64,000 bases of DNA from Lytechinus variegatus. Lineage: Eukaryota; Echinodermata; Echinoidea; Temnopleuroida; Toxopneustidae. This document shows positions 1 to 13,200 of this stretch, one piece after another. The stretch is from the NCBI RefSeq assembly GCF_018143015.1, contig NC_054750.1:6369501-6433500 (forward strand). The letters are read 5' to 3'. Position numbers and translations under genes: made by a program. The notes below the pieces were generated by a model. The model saw only the letters and a list, made by a program, of their open reading frames with translations. It did not search any database and had not been told where the DNA came from. Position 1 is the stretch's first letter. Each line of letters begins with the position of its first letter.

Positions 1-668
1 ATTTTATTCTTCAAGGAGGCGTTTAGTTTTAAACCCTACAGTAGCATAAGTGAGTGAGGAGGTTGGGGACAGGGGAGGTTGGGGGGGTAGGGAGAAAATA
101 TAGAAGAGAGTGAGCGAGAGAGAAGGGGGTGATACAAGGATAAGGGGTATTCTAAATAATACTCGAAGACGAACAAGATCATAAAAATGACGATGCAGAC
201 ATAGATGCAAGTCAAAGAAATGATGCTATTACCAATTCAGAATTTAGTGTACATAAAGTTGTTTTTTTACGTGTGTAGAATATTTTTGGCAGAACTTGCT
301 CAAAGTGACAGAAAGAAAAGGTGAATAGGTCGACATGACTAAGTCAATGTGACATCACTCAAAAAGAAAATTATCTCTAACCGGTAAAACTTGTTTGAAC
401 TCATTGAGCAAATAAGCCATGGGATATTGATGAGAATTTGTGTTTAACAAAAAAGTGAACTTTGTACGAGAGCGAAAAAGCGAATATATCAAGATGAATC
501 CACATGTTCATTCGACAATGCAACGGTGCTTTTATTTCCAGCCTAAATCAGGCAGCAGAGATTACATAACATTATTATTAGTAAACAATAAGCGGGCGGG
601 CTTGCTTAGCGAACTGTCATCACGCAACACCAAGCTTGCATTCAGTTACCAGTAACGGCGCGGACAAG

Positions 669-924
669 ATGGTTGCGGCATCGGGGGAAAATGCGAATGC
701 CTGCGAGGTGGTCGGCCCGCGCGGCCCCGACGTCAACGAAGAGGGCTCGATCGCGAAATCGAGGACTCATTATGTCCGAGATTGTAAGCCAGATGGGGGC
801 TGGGGCTGGATGGTTACTCTGGGTGTTTTTCTTGTCTTTGTCATCACGACAGGATCGAGCTGGGCTTTCGGAATATTGTACATTGCCTTCTTGGATGCCT
901 TTAACCAAAGCAAAGCTATCACAG
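669..924 (+). CDS. SLC16-like exon 1 (start codon, N-terminus, TM1)
   Basis: Encodes about 40 hydrophilic residues, then KPDGGWGW and the first membrane helix, ending ...FNQSKAIT plus one base. The donor is a near-ideal ACAG|GTAAGC. This region is richer in CpG than its surroundings. The only upstream in-frame initiator-like codon is a TTG at 636, so ATG 669 is taken as the start. Confidence 0.88.
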
Positions 925-1223
925 GTAAGCATTGGTGTCGTCTGCTTGTTATGTCGTACTTCATTTGATTATGGAAAGCTACGTGCGTTCTGGAGTGTAA
1001 CTGGTATTTATGTCTTCGCCTTCTCCTATCTACTTCGTTTCAATTTAATCCAATATCTTCTTTCTTCTCTTGTAATGCTTTCCAATACCGTTGTGTGCAT
1101 TTTCTTTTCATTTCATGTCCACTATTTCTATGTTAAGGTGTCAATGCTGTATGTGCAGTATTTGTGTGATGACTTTCCCTCTTGATTTGTACAAAATGAC
1201 ATGAAATTAATACTAGCTATAAT

Positions 1224-1258
<35 letters not shown>

Positions 1259-4200
1259 TATGATTGCAACTTCAAAATACATCTCTTCCGTTGTAATTGT
1301 ATTTTGTAGATAAGTGCATGGTACAACTGTCGCACAGATGGGGTTGCTTTGGGGCGATGGAACCTTAAAATATTCATGACCAAGAAAAAAAATGGAGAAA
1401 AACTAGCAGAGGAAATGAAAAGGGGTGAAATGTGATATTATTTTCTGAATATTATAAAAGAGTTATCACAAAATCATTATTTAAATTACAATTGTCATTT
1501 TTTTCTCGCTCGCCTTGCTCTCTCGCAGATTTTTTGTAGTTGATTTTTGTTCAGCACCAAAGAAAGATTATTAAGGCCTACACCTACACACCAAAAAGCT
1601 AATTGTGTTAATTGGACAATTATGGCAAGTGAGAGTAACCCCCACTTCCCTGTTTTATCAGTGGATATTACGTCTTCACACAGTCAATCGTGTGAACACA
1701 CTGCCCACTATGTGAACACACTCCCTGCTATGTCACCTATGTGAACACACTGCCCATTATATATACGTGGACACACTAACACACTAAGCGTTCTCTCCGG
1801 CAGGGATGATGAGTTTGCATTTTTTGCACTAAAAGTAGATACCATCATACAGGTGCTCTCCAAGTAACGAATATACGTCTGACTTATCAATCGCAAGAGG
1901 TCTAGTCGTGCATGGCTTAATTTCACGCTTAGGTATATTCTCAACAATAGGTTCATAAGAACAACAAATTGCTTAAATTGTACCGGAGAGGTATATACGG
2001 AAGTGCGTATTACTACATATAATATGATTCTTCTGCAAGAATACAAATAAAATGGGAGAATAAGCTGTTTTATTTCATTGTATGGACCAAGAGAAGAAAT
2101 CAAGTCACATATGTGTCAAGATTAGGTTAGTTCCTGCTAGATATTCTGTCTCTAAAGTGCAAAAAAAAAATGTAATTCTATCTCCGCCGACACAAATTTT
2201 AGAAATGGGGTACACCATCCCTAGAACTAATTCTAAGTACCCCCTCTTATACCCCGGCCTCCCCTTCCTTTCCATTCCGATTATATCCTAAGGGGGCATA
2301 TTTCATAATTCTCTCGAAGATGCATCTTGTAATCTTTTCTAACTCAGCAGTGAAAGATTTCCTTACTGTTTACAGCAGTAGTTCCTCCGAGCTCGGTTAG
2401 TAAGAAAATAATAAAAGAGAGGGATATAGAGAAAGAGAGTAAGGGAGACAGAGACTCAGGAAGAAAGAAAGAGGGGGGGGGTGGGATTATGATGTATTAT
2501 TTTATCATATTCTAAGGAAGTACTCTTTGGGGTTAAGTTAGGGTAACATCCTGCGAAAGAAGCATACGTGCTCAAATTTGCAAGGAAGGAGTATAAACTC
2601 TAACGCATTGGAGAAAACGATAATATTTTGGCGTGCGAATTGAAAACAGAAACAAAAATCGGAGGAAAACCGGGCACTGATTGGCTAAGGTTCAAAATCA
2701 ATCACAATTTTCAGAATTAGTTTCAACATGTACATGTACTCCGGAGTCCTGACAGGAGGTACAAAGGGGGCACAAATAGCAAATGGGCAGATAGAAGGGG
2801 ACATAGATTTTTTTTAAATTCTGGTTTTAGCTATAATTAATCTGTATGTCCTAATGGCACTTCTCAAAATATAGAGAATGGCATGTATCAATATTGCGTC
2901 TCCGCTTAGATTCACCACTGATCTAAATCAAGTAAGAGAGATGTTATTTTTTGCGTCGTGTGGTTTTAAAAGAATAAGAATTGAAAAAGGAATCTATTAA
3001 GAACTTGAGGGACTGTTGGGACACCCATCTATAGTAACCAATGATTTTTTTTTAATTATTATTTCTATCATTACTACTAGTAGTATAGTCCACTGCAAAA
3101 ACCCCGGTGTTCATTTAACACCAGCCCAGAATCTATATATGTCCACACCATAGAAGCATTGAAACAACACCAGTTTGGAATCAAATTCGTGCTGTTTTAT
3201 TTCTAATTGGTGTTGTATAAACACCTGTCTGATGTTAGACCGAAACCAAACTGGTGTAGTTTAACACTTCTCTGGTATAAACATAATTCCGGGCTGGTGT
3301 TAAATCAAAACCGGTGTTTTTACAGTGTAGAAGTAGTAGTAGTAGTAGTAGTAGAAGTAGTAGTATAGTAGTAGTAGCAGTAATAGTAGAGGTAGTAGTA
3401 GTAGTACCATTATTATTATCATCTTCATCATTATTTTCATCATTATTATCGTCATTATTTTCTGTTCTACATGATTTTGAACAAACACATTTTCCAAAAG
3501 AGTCGAAATACATGCAAGCCTAAAATCAACAAGAAATGGAGCAGAATTATCACAAGGGGCCCGTTGCATAAAACTTTTTACCTGAGAAAACTCAGGTTGT
3601 TTTTACCAGAGGTTTTTGCCCTGTGTTAAAGTCAATGGCAGAAATCAGACTAACCTTAGTTTTCAGTTTTTACCAGAGTTTTCTCAGGTAAAGAGTTTTA
3701 TGCAACAGGCCCAAGGTTTCGATATCAGTATGAAGATATAGTTTCATAATCCAGGCACAGGGTAAAATTGAATATGAGGAAATGAATAATATTATTGTCT
3801 TAAAGCTAGAAGGGCGATGGTGGAAATAAGTGTGGTGGTAGAGGTGCGCAAACCCAGTTTGTGCTTCTTTTGGGTATAAGGCCTGGAGCCTGTATACATG
3901 TAGTGTTTGTGGTACAATTCGCAGACACGTACGCAGGTGGTATCTACAACGCACCAATTTTTTTGAAAATGCACATAGTCACCTAAGAGGTTTTTGTCAA
4001 AAGTTAGTGGATCAGGAAAGCATGTCGTCCGAAGATTCGGACAGGGTGAAATATTGCAAATTGGTCGTTTTTCGATTTTCGATCGATTTTCGACAAACGC
4101 TGTTTTGTCATGAAGGACATTTGACAAAAGATTATCTGCGATATAGAATGCGTCTGTTTAGTGACTGCGAAAAACAAACAAAATTAACAACGGCGAAATT

Positions 4201-7200
4201 ATTACAATGACCAAATTTATGTAGCATTGCTAATTCCGTATACCTGCTACTCTCTAAAAAATCTAAAAAAAAGATAAGATAATTCTCTGTGCTGACGCAC
4301 ATTCTTTTGACTGTGCTAACTGTGTGCACGAAACGGTTGACAAGTTTCTCTGTATTGTTCTCCGTTTTTTAGAATGGTTATGTAACCCGATCAGGAGATT
4401 TCAGAGAATCTTTTTAACCTCAATTTTCTAATAATAAAGTGGTCTTTGGAATTTTGTAATACTCTTCAAGGAACCAGAATATTTGTTCTAAGTATGAGCA
4501 TTATTGGCTCTACAAGCAACATTATCTTTTTTTCCAAAATTTATGCTTAGTAACTTAAGGTGAACTGTTTTCAAGATATTCAGATATTCTAGGAACAACG
4601 GATTTCTTCTAATGATTATGCATAACATTATTTTGGGGAGACATCACCAGCCAAACTGCAATAATGACAAGAAAGGGAAAACGTGATAACAAGTTACCTA
4701 CACCTATATGTGTGGCTGATGAAAATAATGTAAGCAAATCCTATATAGAAGATAGCTTCTTTTCCAGAAGGACGTCTGTTACGATCTTATAAGCGAATCG
4801 TGCTTATAGAGTTACTCGCCTGGTAAGATCGCGTAAAAGTGTTCTTTTGCACATATAACGTACGAGCGCACAGTGAATGGGGAGTTTATGCGAGAAAATC
4901 ACTTCAGTACAAAATATTCACGCACAACACGCACAAACACTCTGTATGTTTCTTTTTTCCAACTACTTAAGTTTTTCTTTTGGGGTGGGGGTTGTAGTCC
5001 GTTCTAGAAAAACACATCTTTCTCATCACAAAATAAAAGAGATTTAAGACATGTAATAACCTGGTAAAAAATTGCAGCATATTTTTCATTTAGAGCAAAT
5101 CATAGGCGATCGTGTACGTGTGCATGCAGTGGATCCTATGCGTGCATCCGGTGCGTTAGTGTACAAACAAATGGTACCAAACAACACAGAGGCAGTGCGC
5201 GCACACACTGGACACATTTTCAATAAGCTAGGGAGCGAGTTAGACTATAGCAGGATTTTACAGTTTTAGACCGTAACAGACGTCAGCACTTGGAGTTTTC
5301 TGAAAGTATTCCTTTCTAATTATTATCATCGATGTGTCACAATGCACCTCGTTTAACACAAATGGAAATTTCAGAGCGAGACGGGGACACTAGAGAAAAC
5401 AATAATACCTAAAAAGTGCATGATCCATGAAATGGCTTTTCTCATTGAATTGACCTTGATTGAATTTAATTATCAATGCATGTCACCAATCAGATATTAT
5501 TCATAAGCGATCTTCTGCCCCAAAACCTGGTCCCGAAACTATGAAAAAATAAACCATTCAGTTCTTTGCTGTGATTTGACACCCGTCGTTGAGTTTTTAC
5601 CATTCGATATGTGGGAGTGATACTCGCATATGACAATACAAATACAAAATTTAACATTCTTATAACTTTCTTTTTTATTCTTTGAGGAATTTCTCTCAAA
5701 CCTTCACCCATATTTTTTAATTTTTTTCTCTCGATTTTTTGCAATAAAGTTTTTGTCAGGGTGAACTTCCCTTAAATTCCTCTCCTTGGTGGTGCTTTAC
5801 AGACATAGCTGATATTACACACGGCTTTACGCACTTTACTGTCCACCTGCGCCAGGTGAGGTTTCCTCTAGCGTAAAACATTTCCCACAGACTCGTGTTT
5901 TACAATGAATCATAAGAAAAATAATGATGAAATTAGGGGATCGACTGTACACTACAAGTGATAAGATATATATCTGACATTCCCGTGGGCATTAGCGAAA
6001 AGGAATATCTTTTGTGTGTGTGTGTTTTTTTTTTTTGGGGGGGGGGGGGGCGCAACAGTGGATGTCCCCTCCCCATGAACACAACGATAATCCTATGCCC
6101 TGCCGCCCATGGACATTCCATAACTCACCAGAATGGGGGTAACTTATTTTGAAAATTTACCAGCATCACCTAAACCATTCTTCCGGCAGTGAAATAATTC
6201 AAAAGTTTAGTCTTATGTCTTCCCAATTTTAGCAAACGGAGTTCAGTACTTGCCCTCCATAGAATCAGGGGCCCGTTGCAGAAAGAGTTGCAATCAAACG
6301 CAACTCCAAAAATCATGCGCAACTCGATTTTCAACCAATCAACAGCGCGCATTTTGGACTTACGATTGATTTTTTGACTTGCGTTTAAACGCAACTCATT
6401 CTGCAACAGACCCCAGGTTAGATGGCGAATCATATTCATACACGTTTGCCAATCAGCTTTATCAAGTTAAAAGAAAAATTGGGAACGGTTTGGCTCGAAT
6501 TAATATATTGTGCCTTCCTGGGGGCTGAGCGACGTGAGACACCACATAGGCCAATTGGAAGCGAATTTCTGATAACCCTTTCACAATTTTGACAAGCATG
6601 ATAGACTTTGCATTCAGATCTATTTAACAAGAATTTCGACCATTATACCATGTTTGTACTTCAAGTTTACCTGATGGCTGAATGAGAATGTGATTTCACG
6701 ACAAACATGCAGGGGGCCGTTTCATAAAGATGTTCGTAAGTTAAGAGCGACTTTAAGAACGACTGGTGATCCTTTATTGTGATAAATGGTTATTCATCGG
6801 CGATGGCTACATGCGTAAGAAAGGTAACCAGTCGGTCGTAACTTACGAACAGCTTTATGAAACACCTACCAGGTCACAATTCACGCGTAAGTTTGTGCCT
6901 ATAACAACTTCATGAATCACATACCCCTGATATCACGGGCGGCGCATCCTTTCTTCCATTCTTTGCCTTTTCCACATAAGTGTTTATTTTCACAATTCTG
7001 ATCAGTATTGAAAGACTTTCGAAAAGTAGTAGATCCGATGTGATTCGAATTTGGGATCCCGGACTTGTATTCAGCACGGACCCATAATATATCTTCACGA
7101 TTTACAGATGACTTTTGGAATCAAGTTAACAATTTACATAAGAATGATAAATAATACGTAGATGAAAACATTTTACCATAGAGAATTATTAAGCCATCAA

Positions 7201-10200
7201 GTGAATTCCGGATCACTCCGATCCCATCTAGAATTGCTTGGTATGCCAGAAAATCAGAACACTTCCCACCTTGCTCTGGGATGGGTTTAACAAAACTTTG
7301 GCCGGCCCAAATTGTTGTGACATTGAGCGTTTGGCCAGTCTGATTTGGTGAGCCATGTTAGGTACTATGTCCTCAAATACGTTTCTTTTTAATAAAGATA
7401 CACATCTAAAATGGATGTTGACACTACATCACAATTATGACAAAAATCTATTCTGACTTATATCAATGAGTAAAACCGATGTAAACCTATAACTATACGA
7501 GCAAACCGTCTTATTGCTGCAAACTCTTTTTCAGAGCGTGTCTTTCGGGAGGCGATGACATGTGCAGTCTGATCTGTCAAAATCAAGTGCATTGCAAACA
7601 ATTTTTATGCGGCGAATGCAAGATGCCCATGGTTCTGGAAAGCGGGGGTGCTAGGGGTGCTGAAGCACCCCATAAAATTTCCTTGGGGGTGCTGCATGTA
7701 TTGTTTTCCATAGGCAGCACCCCTAGGTATTCTGAAAGATGTGTAATTTTACAAAGCCAACCAAAATGACCTCCATTTTGTAATGAAAGCTTCTGTCAAA
7801 TCACAATGGCCAACCGTGAGAGGTCTTTGTCAAAAATAGTGAAACGGGGCTGTTTTCTCGTCGTAGCACTCATGGGGTGACATTATTGCGAATAATGTTC
7901 TTTGTCCAGAGTCTAGGATGAAACTGCTGTTTTTATTCACCGAATTTGGACAAAGACTGCTTTGTCATGAAGGGCTTTTGACAGTAGATTTTCTCCGTTG
8001 CAGAATATGTCCCCGTCGAGATTGCAAAATCCCCGTAATACAGAGTTTTCAACACTCAGTCGAGAATGGCAAACGTAATTTCGCTATTCAAAATGACACA
8101 GCAGACAAATTCACCCGGTCTAATAGTTAAGGCAAAATGCTCGTTATTTGAATGGCGTTTGTTGTTCTCGAATGAGTACTTTAAATTGTTATCCCATGCA
8201 AGCACTTCTAAAAAAAATCGTAATCAAAGATAGGATGCAAGTAGCTACATATATTTCTACATGGAAATTACCTAAGTCATCACACTGATGATATCGCGAA
8301 TTACAGGCCCTAGTTTAATTGGTTTTGAAAATGCATGAGAAAATAATAATTGAGATGAGATATAATTTTTATTCAAGCTCAAATAATTTTGGACAAGCAT
8401 GCTGTAATAAACGCATTGATTGGTGGCAATTATCAATTCCTTCGGCACGGGATCCGGTAGACTATGGGTTAATGTGGTACAGAGTATATATACACAATTA
8501 CGCAATAAGTAAATTTGGGTAAGCTGGTTTTGATGAACTGCTAACTGTCAAATAAAGTTCCTCGCAAAATAGGCCTACGTAAGGTAATACAATTACATTA
8601 AATTGGGGATTTTGCAACAAAGCAATGGAATAAAGGGGAGAAAAGGAATACAAATGATAAGTTTCTGAACATTTATGTCAATTTGTAATCACAAAATTAT
8701 ATTTTGGCATAACGGAGGTCAAATGTTTGGTATGCTCATTTTGCCACTGGCAGTTTTCCATTTTTTTTACCCATACGCTTTGTCTGGTCCCCTCTGAATT
8801 TTTTGCTCATAACACCATTGAACATGCTGAACGAAGTGTTGTATTCGTTTTTCTTCCTGGTAACTATTTGTACAAACGTGAAGATTTCTTCCTTTAATCA
8901 CAAAGAATTCCCCACTCGAATAAACAAAATCAACATTGTCTGTCCACAATCACGAATACAATTGAATGGACGGAGGATTAATACAAACCGAAGGTCAGAA
9001 TACATTTGCGTTACTCCTACAGGGACTAGATAAGGATAGTAAAAATAGGGATTTTTTTAACAAGAATGATAATTCAGTCGTTTTGCTGTTTCGTTGCCTT
9101 GGAAGTAGAATGATATTAAGAGTCTCGTACCCTGAAGTCCGGATTAAATTGTTTCATGGTCTAACCATAACATTATGGGAAGCCAAAATTTCAAAATTGC
9201 ATTTACACTTTGTTTCATATTCATACTTGGCTCTTTCCTAATGTATAAATGATGAAGTTAAAAATTCAAGTAATTGTTCCCAGTCAGTTAGGAATGATTC
9301 GAGTGCCAAATGAGCTGACAAATTTAACTTGCGCTGTTACAGATACCTGTCACGATTGGCTATCCATAGTTTAACTACAGTCTTTTAGTGCCTTATTTGT
9401 TTTATATAACAAGTCCGTAATATAAAATCGTAGGAACTACAAAACGGCGGTTAAAATTCTTCGAATCGCACAAGAGCCTACATAATTATATCCTTTTTTT
9501 AAGTATGATGCTCACTTGATCCTCATGAGTATCAATGAGTATCAGAATGCATGTTTCCTATTAAATTTTGAAAGAAGACGTATCTAGCAGTCTTGGTTGC
9601 CCATCAGAGATAACTAGGAATATAAAAAATACACAGGGTTTAGTGTTTGAAGGTTAATTGATATGAATAGTAGATTAAACACGTGTATAATTAGCACGTG
9701 TTGTATTAACGCGTGACTTACATACACACTGGATTCACACATACAAAGAGACGCACACCCTCCCAAAATAGTTTTCAAGTTTCAGGTTCAGTGTAATATC
9801 AACTCAACTCAAATAATCATTATTGTTTTAATTTACCAAGTCTCTTTTGAAGAGCTAAAAATGAAAAGAAAGAGTAATCCGTCGAACTTGATCCCTATTC
9901 TCCTAACATATTGACAATATGAATGAAAAATTAAACAAAACAACAACATTTTTAAAAGCACAACAACAAAAAATGAGTTTATGAAGTTTACAACGAAAGA
10001 GAGAGGGGTAGGGTAAAAGATAAGAGGAAGAAGAATGACTTGCGGTGTTTAAATCATCGATCCAATTCCCTGCTATCTGAGAAAGATTCATATCATGGCA
10101 TAGTTTACAAGACCGTATCGCCTTCTGACACTTGAAGAAGAATCATCATGGTGGTGCCCCACCTACAATACTTTCAGAGGCTCCAAATCCCCTGTTTATA

Positions 10201-13200
10201 TCAAACTTGTATATACCTGTAGTTTTACGACTGATTAATCAGAATAAAATTAATGTTGAATTGACTTTAAAAAAAAATCACATTTTTGTTTCCGTCTGAA
10301 ATTAAGTTTTGACACCACTGCGTTGAGACATAGGAAAGATTAGGAGGCTTTCGCAACCACTACGCAGACGCTTTCTGAAACGTAGAGAATCTATTGTCAA
10401 AAACTCTTCATGATAAATCAATCTTTGCCGAATATCTGTGAATCAAAACAGCAGTGTCGTCCCGGGGCCCGTTTCATACAGCTATTCGTAAGTTACGAAT
10501 GACTTTACGCACGACTGGTGACCATATTTTTGTGCTATGTGATATCCCTATGTAACTGATTTAGTGCCTGAAAACATATTCCAGTCGTGCGTAAAGTTGT
10601 GCGTAACTTTACGAACAGCTTTATGAAACACCACACAGGACTGTGGACAACGACATTATTTGCAACTTTTCGTCAGCTATATGGATCTTAGGACGATCAA
10701 ATTCTGTCTCGGTTCACCAATATTCGACAAAGACTTCTACGCTGTTCGTTATGATTTGTTGGGCATTATCTACGTTGTAGATTCCTTTCCTGTTGCTTAT
10801 ATCCTATTTGTTACATTGTATGTACCTCTATGTCGTTGTTGTTGTTCATGATGATCATTATACTGATGATGACGATGAAATGATGGTTGATGATGATGAT
10901 GATGACAAATGCGACGATGACTTACTGAAGATGATGTTAAGGATAATGAAGTTACCTACTGCTGATATCATGGATATAGTCCAGATAATCTCATTGATGA
11001 CGATTACATTGTAACTGATATTACCGTGAATGGAAGAGGGTAGTAATTCCACGACCACTAAATCATTTCACCCTTCTCTTCTCTCCCCTCCCCCACCCCC
11101 TTTCAGCGGTCCCGGGGTCCCTTATCTTCATGACCATGGTTGTGACAAACCCTTACGCCGGACTCCTTGCCGACAAGTACGGTCATCGTCCAGTCATCTT
11201 TGTGGGAGGCGTCGTCTCCTCGCTGGCTATCCTAGCAAGTTCCTTCGCCACAGATTTCACCATGCTCACCATCATGTACGGCTTGGTTGGAGGTCAGTAT
11301 GATTGTGTTTTTTCCCTTTTACTTTGTCTTACAATGTAAAAACGCCGGTGTTGTTCATTTAACACCAGTCCCCGGTGCCTTTATAGTCCGTAGGCACAGA
11401 CTCATATTTGACACTTAAAACCAATTACACCATGCATATCTAGAGTGAAGACTAGAAAATTTAAATGCTTTTTATTCTGGGGGGGGGGGGCTGTTCCATT
11501 GACGACTGGATACCATGCGTGACCATGGGGTTTCAAAAAGCACCTTAAACAAGTATTTTTCATTATGTAAATGCACCCCTTAACAAGTATTGGCGTGTGA
11601 AACCCTGCCCTTAACAAGTATTGGAAACAAAAAGGTACCCTTGACAAGTATTCCTTGAAGTTGACACCCTAAACAAGTACATGGACCTGTTTCATGAAGA
11701 ATTAAAGAAGCAGTTCGTAATACACGACTCTTGGCACGACTGGTGACTATTTCGTGTAGTTTATGATATCCCCCAAAAGTTTCATGCCTTATAGTCTTAA
11801 TTTAACTAGGCTGTGACTTATAGACGACCCGCCTTGCCGACATCCCGTATGTCACGGACAAGAAATTCTTCCTCTCCATAAACCTACATCTTTATTCGGT
11901 TATTGAATGCCTCATAAAGTGTAATCGCCTGACAAAGGTGTATTCATATTTACAGTCTAATAATGACTATTGTTCGCGATATAATGTATTGTGTAAAAGT
12001 TCTTGATGACAATGTCAATACTGTAAGTGGAATCTGAGCCCGATATGCGTCAGTATGATAACACGTGGTGTAATGAAAACAACACTGCCCCTTTGACCCC
12101 CTACCAATGACATTCATTACCTTGCGTGAAATAAGTATGCCATCACAGGTAAGCGTGAAATCCATCGATATATTGCTTCCACGCGCTCTTTTGAGACCAC
12201 CGGAAACAATAAAAGTACTCCAGAGGTCAAGCACGCCCAAGTTTGCGTACATGGAGTACGCGTTGATATGGACCCATAGGCCGGTATTCTGAAGTCGGGT
12301 TTAATAACTTAGACCACAGTCTCTAACTCTGTTCTAAAATTATGTGAAGCCAGACATTCAAAAATTATGTTTATATTGTATATTTCTTGTGTTTATTACG
12401 TAGTTTCCTGTTGCTTTCATAATGAAGAAAAATACTTCTGTTAGCATTCCCAGGCAATATATGAACAATTATTTGAGTGTCAAATGAGTTAACAAATTGG
12501 ATGTGTACTGTTAGGGATTGTGCCGCAATTGGCTCTCCATAGTTATACCACAACTTTAAACCAGGGTTTAATTTAAGCCTGAGTTCAGAATCCGGGCCAT
12601 TGATATGTCATGGAGTACTTTTCCTCGGCCTCAGACATGTCAGAGTTCAGGCGTGCGAGCGTATGTGCGTCAAGAAATTGCGTATGTGCGTACAAGCTCC
12701 ATCCATCTTATATGAATATCGATGGTGAAAACTAATTTCTTGTAGAGGGAAGTTCATCCTTGCGATAAGTTGGTATCAATAAAAAAAGCAGAAAATTAAA
12801 GAAAATATTGGAGACGGTTTAATAGAAATCCATCAAAGAATTAAAAAATCATGAATTGTTAAAATTTTTATATTTGTGACGACGTCCTATGCGAGCAGCT
12901 ATTCCTCATTTTATGTAATATTAATGCCATAAATTCAATTTGTTTATTCGATGAACAAAAATATTTTCCTTATAGAAGGTGGTATGAAATGATGTGATTG
13001 ATGATATACCCACCGTTTAAATATCTAAATCACTTTCCAATTTTTTAGAAAAATGCATAAACTATATATAATTATATAGATGTATGCATATCACGAAAAA
13101 TGGAGGAGGTGCTCGTCTGTGACGTCAAAAAATTAGAACTTTAAAAATCATAACTCTCCATAACTCCGATATATATATTATTTGACGGATTTTTATCAAA

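Noticed and set aside
3235..3569. Several ORFs with runs of L, I, S, V or M
   Set aside because: Translations of (TAG)n/(ATC)n microsatellite.
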